Shown one piece after another: positions 28,501-35,358 of a stretch of 64,000 nucleotides of DNA. Numbering within the stretch: the stretch's first letter is position 1; each line of letters begins with the position of its first letter. This DNA comes from Desulfatiglans anilini DSM 4660. GTDB taxonomy: Bacteria; Desulfobacterota; DSM-4660; Desulfatiglandales; Desulfatiglandaceae. The translations under genes and the position numbers were made by a program. Location of the stretch: assembly GCF_000422285.1 (NCBI RefSeq), contig NZ_AULM01000006.1, positions 62,001 to 126,000 on the forward strand, given 5' to 3'. The notes beneath the pieces are model-generated. The model had not been told where the DNA came from. It saw nothing but the letters and a program-made list of their open reading frames with translations, and searched no databases.

Positions 28501-29025
28501 GGCGTAGCGTCCGGCGGTGTCGATGATCACCGCCTGGTCGAAAAACCACCAGTCGCAGTTGCGGGTGCCGGACAGGCCCGAGGTGCGCGTCATTTCCGCA
28601 AAGGGCGCCGAAAGCCGGGCGCTTTGGATGGCCGTGGTCTTGCCGGAACCGCTTTCTCCGATGACCAGGTACCACGGCAGGACATAGAGCGGGTTGCCGA
28701 GCTTTTTGAGGTGGGACTGCTTGAGGGCGGTCACGGCTTCCCGCCAGCGCTCCTGGACCTCCCGCGCCTGATCCCGCTCCTGGTCGGAAAGCCCCTTCAG
28801 ATAGGCATCGTCCTGGGCGATGACCTGCTGAACGAAGCGCTCCTCGCGCTGGCGCAGCAGCACCTTCTCGAGAAAGACGAATCCGAGCCAGACGCCTGCC
28901 AGCCCGACGAGGATGAAGATCCCCACCCACCAGGGCCAGTCGAGGGTCAGGACCAGGCCGGCCACCACGAGGACGACCAGAAGGACCGCGAGAGTGACGA
29001 GAAACCCTTTGAGGAGTCTTTTCAT
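25537..29025 (-). CDS. tssM: T6SS inner-membrane protein TssM (IcmF)
   Basis: The 1162-aa protein has two N-terminal transmembrane helices (about residues 5-28 and 33-52), a cytoplasmic GTPase-like domain with intact Walker A GESGSGKTT (about 120-130) and Walker-B-like AVIIDTAGRY, a third helix around 425-447 (SAWVALVLAACGLLSFSFV), and a long periplasmic region ending with the IcmF C-terminal beta domain. It spans the envelope and binds TssL and TssJ. The start codon directly abuts the tssL stop (TAAATG). The 3' end overlaps tagF by 4 bp. Confidence 0.95.
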   Translation of the reverse strand: MKRLLKGFLVTLAVLLVVLVVAGLVLTLDWPWWVGIFILVGLAGVWLGFVFLEKVLLRQREERFVQQVIAQDDAYLKGLSDQERDQAREVQERWREAVTALKQSHLKKLGNPLYVLPWYLVIGESGSGKTTAIQSARLSAPFAEMTRTSGLSGTRNCDWWFFDQAVIIDTAGRYAIPVDEGRDKEEWTRFLAQLAKFRKKEPLNGLVVSLPADKLLQGDTARLEEDGRAIRRRADELMRVLGARFPVYVLVTKCDLIQGMTQFCDQLPEKAQQQAMGFVNRDLKAGVEDFLGRAMQAIGTRLRELRLLLLHRGGARAVDPALLLFPEEFEGLTPGLTAFLKAAFQQNPYQETPILRGLFFSSGRQEGSPYSHFLQALGLIASREVLPGTSRGLFLHDFFSRILPKDRRLFAPTQRALDWRRLTRNLGLSAWVALVLAACGLLSFSFVRNLSSLRHIAHEFTAPAVIRGETVTDLATLERFRQAALRVEDQNRNWWIPRMGLPDSKKVELQLKAHFCRQFRKGLLDPLDHAGSETVMRFSAATPGQIIGPHVVHLVRRILLIKARQAGEDLEALEARPQPAYAALLPTAGPHLPEEAVDEGFALLYRHYLVWSSRSEDFNQEIGDLRRLLQYALTHEGARLGWLTDYVDTRTALSPVKLKDFWGDSLAGAASPAVPPCFTRQGKAFIEGLIADIENALPDPALIAGRKTAFLTAYAADYLRSWQAFGAAFREGEAGLAAGEPRRTAAAVMGSDQGPYFNLLSRMAEELGTFSEWRDDTGWPAALLAFRNVRLLADKEALAEESAGLSKAAKKGKDLIGKLEETFSRGEDDPSLRSMMTAASALRDYRAALMEITPVSASRLVAYQTAAQVFSEDPAMSKSPLVAAQNAYARLKAAMATAGGGSGSGAGLVWDLVKGPFDYLWTYVRMETACHLQDLWEQQVLVEVEGISDLQRINELLLGDGGYALQYVKGPGAPFLGRSLDRGYYSKRVMGEAIPFEGAFLSFLTRGARTARPIEQSYAVTIKGLPTDTNPEAHIRPHATRLELQCAAQTFSLANFHYPITEVFKWEPQNCGDVVFTIEVGTLSLVKIYTGNLAFAQFLRDFNRGERTFRPDEFPREASALKQMGISFIRARYQFSGHGAAVKLLAAGPGRAPRTIVRCWDR

Positions 29026-29706
29026 TTACTGCACCGCGCTGAGGACATTTACACTGACGCTGCTCAGGATGAAACGGTAGATCAGAAACAGTCCGGCATA
29101 CAGGATGACCGGACACCCGATACAGGCGAGGGTGAAAAGGGGCAGACGCCCGGCTGCCCGCGCAGGGGCCGCCATGATCTCCGTCTCGGGCGGATAGGCC
29201 TCGGGGAACAGCTCCCGGTCTTCCAGGCTGGGCAGCGCCATGGAACTGCCGGAGAGGACTTTCAGGTTGGTGGCTTTCAACTGCTCGAGGAGGTATTCGT
29301 CCCCTTCATGGCAATACCGCCCCATGAATCCCATGGCCAGACACAGATAGTAGACCTCGCGGACCTCCGACTGATGAGGACCGAGCATGTTCAGCCGCTC
29401 GAAGAAGCCTTCGCCCGCGTCGGCGGTCTGGTAGTGGATGCGCTGCAGCTGCTCCCCCTGCCAGCGCTGCCGTTCCGGCCATTGCGAACTGAGGATCACC
29501 TCGTCGATCCAGGCAAAGACGGCAAAGCGCGCCAGATCGTAGTCCTCTCGCGTGAAGGATCCGCTGCCGAAGCGGGCCTCGGCCCCCGAGATCAGCCGCT
29601 GGATGTCGGCCCGCACCTGCTCGAAGGAGGCCTGCCGGATGGTGTCGCCCCGGATGAAATAGGCGACGTAGGCGATCAGTTCCATGAAGCAATCGGTCAA
29701 ACGCAT
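29026..29706 (-). CDS. tssL: T6SS inner-membrane protein TssL (DotU)
   Basis: The 226-aa protein starts at MRLTDCFMEL. I prefer this ATG over one 6 nt upstream because GGAGG is spaced 8 nt from it. The DotU domain is recognisable (ELIAYVAYFI, then FAVFAWIDEVIL, then FFERLN and REVYYLCLAMGFMGRY). A single C-terminal membrane helix is at about 190-213. There is no C-terminal OmpA-like peptidoglycan-binding domain, so cell-wall anchoring must come from another protein. It overlaps tssK by no more than 4 bp, depending on the start. Confidence 0.93.
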   Translation of the reverse strand: MRLTDCFMELIAYVAYFIRGDTIRQASFEQVRADIQRLISGAEARFGSGSFTREDYDLARFAVFAWIDEVILSSQWPERQRWQGEQLQRIHYQTADAGEGFFERLNMLGPHQSEVREVYYLCLAMGFMGRYCHEGDEYLLEQLKATNLKVLSGSSMALPSLEDRELFPEAYPPETEIMAAPARAAGRLPLFTLACIGCPVILYAGLFLIYRFILSSVSVNVLSAVQ

Positions 29707-29708
29707 GC

Positions 29709-31094
29709 TCATCTCCTCCCCGTCACCATCAGCTCGATCTTGAGGTCTTCCGGGGCCTGATCCCAGTAAAGGGCGAGGTTGCGGTTCTTCTGCACCGGGA
29801 GCCACTGGTCGCTGTGGTGGTCGATCTGGAAGTAGAGGGCCCTTGCACGCCGGGGCAGTTCCTGCGGAGGGGCCGGCAGATGGGCCAGCCGAACCCCCGG
29901 CAGGGCGCGGGCGATCAGGATCGGCAGCGTCTCGCGCGAACCGGTTTTGGCGGCCGTCTCGAGAGAGCGGAGCACGGTCTGAGGGTCGGCTTCGGTCTCG
30001 AAGACCAGGTAGTAGCGCATGCGGCCCTCGAAGATGGCCGGCGGCAGTTCAGCTGCGAAATAGGTTCCGTCGAAGAGGACCTGCAGGACATACTCCGGCC
30101 CAGCCGTGATTTCGTCCAGAAGACGCGTGATCAGTGAGCGTGCGGCCGAGAAACAGGGCCCGAGGTTGCGGTGGTCGTAAGGGGGCAGGAGCCGCGCCCC
30201 CCCGGGTCCCTCGCCCATCGCGTTGATCTCGCCCGAAAAGGAGGAGAGCTCTCCGACCAGTTGGCGCAGAAGGGCGTAAACCTGCCAGGGATGGACGGGC
30301 TCGGCCTCGGTCAGGTGGAAGAGAAGCGGCACGTAGCGGTTGAGGGATCGCAGCGCCAGCAGGTAGACCATGTCACGGGCTCCGAATTCGGCCGAATGAA
30401 TCCCGCGGTCGCGCTTGTAGGCCTCCAGCTGGCGGCCGCGCGCCGCGAGTTGGTCGCGGATCTCGCGGACCGTTGCCAGCAAGGGGGCGCAGGCCGTCAC
30501 GGTGAGACAGGGCGGGAAGAATCCCTCGTCCAGAACGACCTTTTCCGCGCGCCGTTCGAGCCTCGCCACCGGGACCAGCGCGTAGCCTCCGAGCCGGCTG
30601 ATCTCCGGTTCCCAGAAGATGCGCAGGACATAGTGGAGCCGCTTGACCTGCCCGGCCGGACCTTGCTGATGCAGGTCCTGGATCTCGTCCGGGTCGACCG
30701 GGGCCGTGAAGCGGGTGGTGATCTCCGAAAGCCGGTCGATGCGTGGCAGCACCGTCACGTTTTCACCGGATTCATTCCATTGCCTGAGGCCGACGTAGAC
30801 CGTCAGGGGCTTTCCCCCGTTCACCCAGGCCTCCTCGAAGGATCGGCCTTCGATCAGGGCGTTGCCGGGGAAGACCGCGTGCGTCCGGTCGGGAAAGATG
30901 AATTCTCCCCGCGTCAGTTCGAAGGTCAGGTTTCCAAGGGCGGCCTCGGCGATTTCGATGTCACCGACCCCCCAGAAGTCAGGCTGCAGGAAGCGGTGGA
31001 ACGGCTGGAGCAAGGTCCCGGCGTGCCGATCCGCGAGTTGAAAATGCTGCGGCTGCAGGAAAAGGCCCTGGTGCCAGAAAAGGGGTCTGTCCAT
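29709..31094 (-). CDS. tssK: T6SS baseplate-membrane connector TssK
   Basis: The 461-aa protein begins MDRPLFWHQGLFLQPQHFQ, the diagnostic TssK N-terminus, and continues with the family pattern through the C-terminal domain (YFQIDHHSDQWLPVQKNRNLALYW). It links the TssEFG wedges to the TssJLM membrane complex. The gene lies 19 bp downstream of tssJ and its stop region overlaps the start region of tssL. Confidence 0.95.
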   Translation of the reverse strand: MDRPLFWHQGLFLQPQHFQLADRHAGTLLQPFHRFLQPDFWGVGDIEIAEAALGNLTFELTRGEFIFPDRTHAVFPGNALIEGRSFEEAWVNGGKPLTVYVGLRQWNESGENVTVLPRIDRLSEITTRFTAPVDPDEIQDLHQQGPAGQVKRLHYVLRIFWEPEISRLGGYALVPVARLERRAEKVVLDEGFFPPCLTVTACAPLLATVREIRDQLAARGRQLEAYKRDRGIHSAEFGARDMVYLLALRSLNRYVPLLFHLTEAEPVHPWQVYALLRQLVGELSSFSGEINAMGEGPGGARLLPPYDHRNLGPCFSAARSLITRLLDEITAGPEYVLQVLFDGTYFAAELPPAIFEGRMRYYLVFETEADPQTVLRSLETAAKTGSRETLPILIARALPGVRLAHLPAPPQELPRRARALYFQIDHHSDQWLPVQKNRNLALYWDQAPEDLKIELMVTGRR

Positions 31095-31113
31095 GGTCCC
31101 GTGCGCTCCCGCT

Positions 31114-31692
31114 TCAAGGGGTTTTCGGTGGAGCATCGTTTGCCGGTCGATCTTCGATCCGTTCGGAGCCCAGGTTCAGCTCGACGGTCAGATGAGCAGG
31201 CCGGGACACCGGCTGCCGGCCTTTCGCCTCCGGTTTTTCCACGACCACGGGGACATCGAAGAGGCGGATGATGTTTCCCTTCTGGAGGGCGTAGTATCCT
31301 GCCACGACCGCGACGTACCGGGCCCCCTCGGCCCGGTCCAGGGGGTATTTGAGATCCTGATCGGGGTGAACGATCAGGCGTTTGGCCGCGGCGACGCTTG
31401 CGTCGAAGGGGGCGCATTCGAGGAGTTTGTAGATGCCCCCCGGCTGGTCGGCAAGCTGGTGGAAACTGTTCGGGTCCCTCAACTGATAGACGCAGAGCAG
31501 AAGCGTGTGCGGCAGCCCGTCATACAAATTCAGGCGGGGATCGGCTTTGATGTAGAGTTCGATCGCCTCTTCTTCGTAGGTGAACTCGGGTGGAGAGGGG
31601 GGCAGCGGCGGGCTCGAAGCGCATCCTGCAAGACCCGCGATAATGCCCCAGAAAAGAACTCCGGCACCAATCCATGCAATCCTCTGTTTCAA
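31114..31692 (-). CDS. tssJ: T6SS outer-membrane lipoprotein TssJ
   Basis: The 192-aa lipoprotein is best started at a TTG (31692). GGAGG lies 6 nt upstream and the TTG overlaps the TGA of the preceding gene as TTGA. This start gives a compact signal peptide with lipobox LAG-C (Cys24), while upstream starts add an Arg-rich tail. The mature part has TssJ features: YDGLPHTLLLCVYQLRDPNSF and VVAGYYALQKGNIIRLFDVPVV. It anchors TssM at the outer membrane. Confidence 0.9.
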   Translation of the reverse strand: MKQRIAWIGAGVLFWGIIAGLAGCASSPPLPPSPPEFTYEEEAIELYIKADPRLNLYDGLPHTLLLCVYQLRDPNSFHQLADQPGGIYKLLECAPFDASVAAAKRLIVHPDQDLKYPLDRAEGARYVAVVAGYYALQKGNIIRLFDVPVVVEKPEAKGRQPVSRPAHLTVELNLGSERIEDRPANDAPPKTP

Positions 31693-32453
31693 TGCGAACC
31701 TCCGTCTTGTTCCGCCGTTATCTTTGCGCAATTCCGTTCGAAGCCCCGTATCCAGTCTTCCATAAATCGATTCGATTCAAACCATTGCCGACATTGCCGA
31801 AAATGCTCCTCGTAGAGGCCGTAGAGTTCGGCCTTGCGCAGGGGGCCGAATCGAAGCCCCCCTCCGCCGCTTTTCGAGAGGGCCTCGGGGTCGAGGGCCT
31901 GAAGGATGCCGCCCACCTGCTCGACAGCCGTCCGTTTGGAGGCTTCCTGGGCGATCATGAAGGCTCGCTTGATCTGACCGAGGTAGCCTTCGATCGACCT
32001 GGCGCCGCCGGCCCCGGCTATCTCCGAGCCGATGACGTGCCGGATCGTCTCTTCTCCCCCGCCGGGCGCCAGATGAAGATCGATGGAACGGACCACCTCG
32101 TTGAGGAGGTCGAAGACCTTGTTCACGGATTCGGCGAGGCGTTTCACCAACTCCTCGGCCGGCAGGTCCGCCTCCGGCTCCCTGCCGAGGATCAGGGCTA
32201 CGACCCTCCGGAGGGTCGTTGTTTCCAGGGCGCCGGCGGCCGGCTGCCCTTCGCGGGGAAGGAATGCTGCGGTCAGATCGGCGAGTGACTTCTCCTGAAC
32301 CTCGTAGGGATGGCCGCCCAGCTCCGCCGCGAGCATCGCCTCGATGCGCGTGCGCGCCTGTTCAGGACCCTGCCGGTAAATGGCCCGGATAGCTTCGACC
32401 AGTGCTGTCGGTTCCATTCCGTGATCGTCTTTGGATGACCTTTTCTGATCCAT
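31689..32453 (-). CDS. T6SS-associated protein resembling the FHA-protein C-terminal domain
   Basis: The 254-aa protein has no FHA domain, but its middle and C-terminal parts have the helical layout of the C-terminal domain of T6SS Fha proteins. An AESVNKVFDLLNEVVRSIDL block and a SIEGYLGQIKRAFMIAQEASKR block with LDPEAL are followed by an aromatic end (YGLYEEHFRQCRQWFE, then FMEDWIRGFERN). This is a resemblance by eye, not a search result. MDQKRSS is the chosen start; MEPTALV at 32417 is the alternative. It is coupled to tssJ by a 4-bp TTGA overlap, so it clearly belongs to the operon. Confidence 0.6.
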   Translation of the reverse strand: MDQKRSSKDDHGMEPTALVEAIRAIYRQGPEQARTRIEAMLAAELGGHPYEVQEKSLADLTAAFLPREGQPAAGALETTTLRRVVALILGREPEADLPAEELVKRLAESVNKVFDLLNEVVRSIDLHLAPGGGEETIRHVIGSEIAGAGGARSIEGYLGQIKRAFMIAQEASKRTAVEQVGGILQALDPEALSKSGGGGLRFGPLRKAELYGLYEEHFRQCRQWFESNRFMEDWIRGFERNCAKITAEQDGGSH

Positions 32454-32545
32454 CTGTTTCTGCCTGTTGGAAAGGCCCGGCCCTCCCGGGGCGGCGGGAC
32501 CCCTTCGAGTCTCATTCCGATGGCCTTCGCCGCGCCGCCTGGGGG

Positions 32546-34759
32546 TCAAGTTTCGTCCCTGCGCAGGATCACCGTTTCAATCATGAGGTCGTCGTCTTCG
32601 GATGTTGCCCCGGCTGAGGGAGCCGCCTCTGGCTTCCCTCCGGCAGCGGCGCCGGAGAGGCGGTTCCAGTCGTCTGCAGGGGGGGCTCCGTTCCGGCCGA
32701 TCACCACGGTCTCCTCGAGAACCTCCGGCGCCGGGCCGGTTTTCCGAGCTGCGGGACCCGGTCTGTCCCCTGCGGGCTGCGGGGCGTCCGGTGGACCGTC
32801 GGGGGAAAGCACGACGGTCGCCGGTTGCGAATCCTGCCCTTGTTCCATTCGATCTCCCGGGGGGTAAACGGCGGGCTCCGGCCTGTTGTCCGGGCCGATG
32901 ATCATCGTCGACTGGAGTTCGCCCTCCGCTGACAGGGGAGGTTCCGGTGGGACGCTCCCGGACGGTTCGGCGGCTGCTGAAAGGACCACGGTCCCGGCCA
33001 GGGTTTCGGCTGCATATTGTCCGGCGTGCAACGAAGGGGGCTCCGTTTCCCACGGCTGAGGGCGCTCCCGCGCCGCCCGGGCGGTCCATTCGGCCTTGAT
33101 ATCCTGCAGAAGGCGATAAATCGCCTCGTCTTCCCGGGGGCGCTCGCCCGGGCCTTCGACCGCAGCCCCTCCGGCGGAGGGGCGGGCTTCCGGTTGAAAC
33201 ATCCAGATCTTGATCTCCTGCCGCAGCTCGCCCAGGGTCCGTTCGATGCCCTCGAGGGCGGCTTCGACAGCGCCCGCGGCGCTGTTTCGAAGAAGGCCCC
33301 AGCCGATGCCGAGGGACCGTTCCCACCATGGCGTGAATGCTTCGCCTGCGGCGGATTCACGATTCCAGAAGATGTTTCGAGGGGAGAAGACGCTGTCCGG
33401 GTGGTTTCGTGCAACTGCGGGAAAGGCCTCATCGGGGCCGGCGCCGGGCGTCTGAAGGGCCTCCTGCAGGGCGGTGTAGATGTCCTGTGGTTTTTGCCGC
33501 CGGTTGGCCAGGAGGATCTGGAACCAGACCAGACCGAGCAGCTGAAGCCCGGTAGCGGCGCTCCCCTGCAGCGGTAAAGGCAAGGGCGGGCGGCTGCTGA
33601 CCATTCCGATCGAGCGGAGGTTGAAAGACCAGCCGAGAGGAAGATGTCCGGGGCTGCCCGGGAGATCGACCCACAGGCGGTCGAAGGAAAAGTCCGTGCC
33701 CGATGCGCCGGACGCTTCGAGGTGCGGCCTCAGGAGGCGCAGGCACGCCTCCAGGAGACCCAGCTTGAGGTAAAGGACCTCTGCGAAACGGCGGGGCGAT
33801 CCATCCGGGAAAAGGAACGCTTCCCTGTCCTCCTGAAGCGGCCGAATACCCGGAGGCTGAAAGGGCCGGAGTCTTCTGTAGTCCCCTCGTTCGCGCGCCT
33901 GCCGCTCCAGGTCATCCGGCGGGGCCCCGCCAAGGAGGGCTGAAAAATCGATGAGGCTCAGGGACGGGGCGTCGAAGACGAGCATGAAAAACGGAAAAAA
34001 GGCAAAGGGAACCACTCTTGTGACGGCCAGGCCCGAGGGGCCGTAGCACTCAGAGGCGTCGGGGCAGCCCCGGCAGGGAAAGGCCGCCGCTTCGCCGCCG
34101 GGGCCGGCCTGCTGAGCAAAGCCGCGGATCAGTGCGCGGCCGTCTTTCAAGGCGAGTGGATCGGCGGGATCCGTCATCGGCGCATAGAACGCCGTTCGGC
34201 CGGTTTCTTGAAGGCAGGCGGGGCAATGGAGGTAGCGTGAGAGCGATCCGCTGTAGGGGCTCAGCCCCATCCCCCGAAGGACCGAGTCATCGCGGCACAG
34301 GTCGAGCAGCGCCCCGCAGGTCGGGCATGGGGGATGGAAGAAGGTCCGTTGCTTCTGGCAGAAAAAGAGCGGACGGAGCGGCATGAAACGCTGGGAGGCA
34401 TCGAGCTGGCTGCCGAGGACCGTGAGTCCGGCCGATCGGCCCTGAGGGCGGTAATGGGCGTAGGTCGTCAGCCACAAGCGGTCGATATCCGGGTTGCTGA
34501 GAGGGCGGACGGGGTCTTCGCCTGCGAGGCAGCGGTCGCGCTGCACGAGCAGGAGGAGCCGCTTGATCTCCGTACCCTCATCCAGGATGAAGCGGGCTTC
34601 GAAAAGACGTGCGAACGGCCGGGAATCGTCGAATACCGAAAACGGCGCCCCGGTTAAGGATTCGGGCACGGCTGGATTGACGAACTCCAGTCGCATTGTG
34701 GAGGTGTTCTGGGCGTCGAGATAGGGCAGCAGCGACTGTGAGACGCGCTCGTGAGCCAC
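32546..34759 (-). CDS. T6SS operon leader gene: Zn-ribbon scaffold-like protein with five TVV(I/L) motifs
   Basis: The 737-aa protein starts at a GTG with AAGGG 7 nt upstream and is the first gene of the T6SS operon. The N-terminal third is beta-rich. At about residues 145-250 are cysteine pairs (CPTCG, then C, CPAC, CRGC, then C) that look like zinc ribbons. A central helical domain follows. The C-terminal 150 residues are Pro/Gly-rich and disordered and hold five spaced motifs: GTVVLS, STMIIG, ATVVLS, ETVVIG and ETVILR. These look like FHA-binding phosphothreonine sites. I do not recognise the family as a whole. There is no membrane segment or signal peptide. Confidence 0.6.
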   Translation of the reverse strand: MAHERVSQSLLPYLDAQNTSTMRLEFVNPAVPESLTGAPFSVFDDSRPFARLFEARFILDEGTEIKRLLLLVQRDRCLAGEDPVRPLSNPDIDRLWLTTYAHYRPQGRSAGLTVLGSQLDASQRFMPLRPLFFCQKQRTFFHPPCPTCGALLDLCRDDSVLRGMGLSPYSGSLSRYLHCPACLQETGRTAFYAPMTDPADPLALKDGRALIRGFAQQAGPGGEAAAFPCRGCPDASECYGPSGLAVTRVVPFAFFPFFMLVFDAPSLSLIDFSALLGGAPPDDLERQARERGDYRRLRPFQPPGIRPLQEDREAFLFPDGSPRRFAEVLYLKLGLLEACLRLLRPHLEASGASGTDFSFDRLWVDLPGSPGHLPLGWSFNLRSIGMVSSRPPLPLPLQGSAATGLQLLGLVWFQILLANRRQKPQDIYTALQEALQTPGAGPDEAFPAVARNHPDSVFSPRNIFWNRESAAGEAFTPWWERSLGIGWGLLRNSAAGAVEAALEGIERTLGELRQEIKIWMFQPEARPSAGGAAVEGPGERPREDEAIYRLLQDIKAEWTARAARERPQPWETEPPSLHAGQYAAETLAGTVVLSAAAEPSGSVPPEPPLSAEGELQSTMIIGPDNRPEPAVYPPGDRMEQGQDSQPATVVLSPDGPPDAPQPAGDRPGPAARKTGPAPEVLEETVVIGRNGAPPADDWNRLSGAAAGGKPEAAPSAGATSEDDDLMIETVILRRDET

Positions 34760-34873
34760 GTTCGAACCCTTTCCCTTGCAGGAATGTTTGGTCAGGGTAC
34801 CGTGGAATAGCCAGCCCGAAGTGCGATGATGGTGTTGTCAAAATATATTAACAAATCAACTAGTTTAAGGGAT

Positions 34874-34902
34874 ACTTTAAACGTCTGGCCCTGCCAAGTC
34901 AA
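34874..34902 (-). promoter_or_regulatory. Candidate sigma-70 promoter of the T6SS operon
   Basis: Read on the minus strand, TTGACT (34902-34897) is followed by a 17-bp spacer and TAAAGT (34879-34874), matching consensus at 5/6 and 4/6. It lies in the only AT-rich stretch upstream of the operon. It would give a leader of about 110 nt before the GTG at 34759. Confidence 0.5.
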
Positions 34903-34934
34903 TATCAAAGTTGAATTTGGTTCATAAATAATGC

Positions 34935-35154
34935 CCATCGCGGAAATGATTTCCCCGTAGAACCCGTTTCCAATCCGGAAATGAGCATTTTTCTTCACAC
35001 CCTTCGGGTGCTCAGTCCCACCGCTTCGCGGCGGGTCCCGGTTTGAAAAAAATCAATGAAATCAACCATGTGCGCTGAGGCGACCGGTAGGTCGCCGCCC
35101 AAGCAAACGTGCAGATAGACACCGAGATTGGCCAAAAAGCCCTTTTGCGGATGG
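34935..35154. repeat. Hairpin-rich intergenic element, copy 1 (degenerate ends)
   Basis: This stretch of about 220 bp aligns with the element at 44476-44706: the same left block with AGAACCCG and CCGGAAATGAG, the same hairpins, and the same right block with ATTGGCCAAAAAG. Hairpins seen are CACCC-TTC-GGGTG (34998-35010), the CCCACCGC/GCGGCGGG stem (35017-35035, one mismatch), and GGCGACC-GGTA-GGTCGCC (35079-35096), the last absent from copy 2. Its ends (CCATCGCGGAAATG on the left, TTGCGGATGG on the right) are decayed versions of the inverted repeats of copy 2. Confidence 0.6.
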
Positions 35155-35358
35155 GAAGGGGGTCGATTCTGGATGCCGGCTGCAAGAAAATTTCGTGGGG
35201 CCACCGCTTTTATAGTATGATCTCGAGCAGATTGGGGAGGTTCGAACGATTTTGAAGGATTTGAACCCGTTGTCCCACGCGGTTTGGGGAACCGAAGGAT
35301 GGTGCGGCATTGCAGGTTCTTGCCGGCCCCTTTTCCCCTAGCTCCGGGAGAAAGCCTC

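Noticed and set aside
25612..29760. Long open frame (about 1380 codons) on the plus strand
   Set aside because: It lies antisense to tssM and tssL, has composition typical of the opposite strand of GC-rich genes, and has no recognisable domain.
34792..34998. 68-codon minus-strand frame upstream of the T6SS operon
   Set aside because: Its start lies inside the repeat element and it spans the predicted promoter; no family resemblance.
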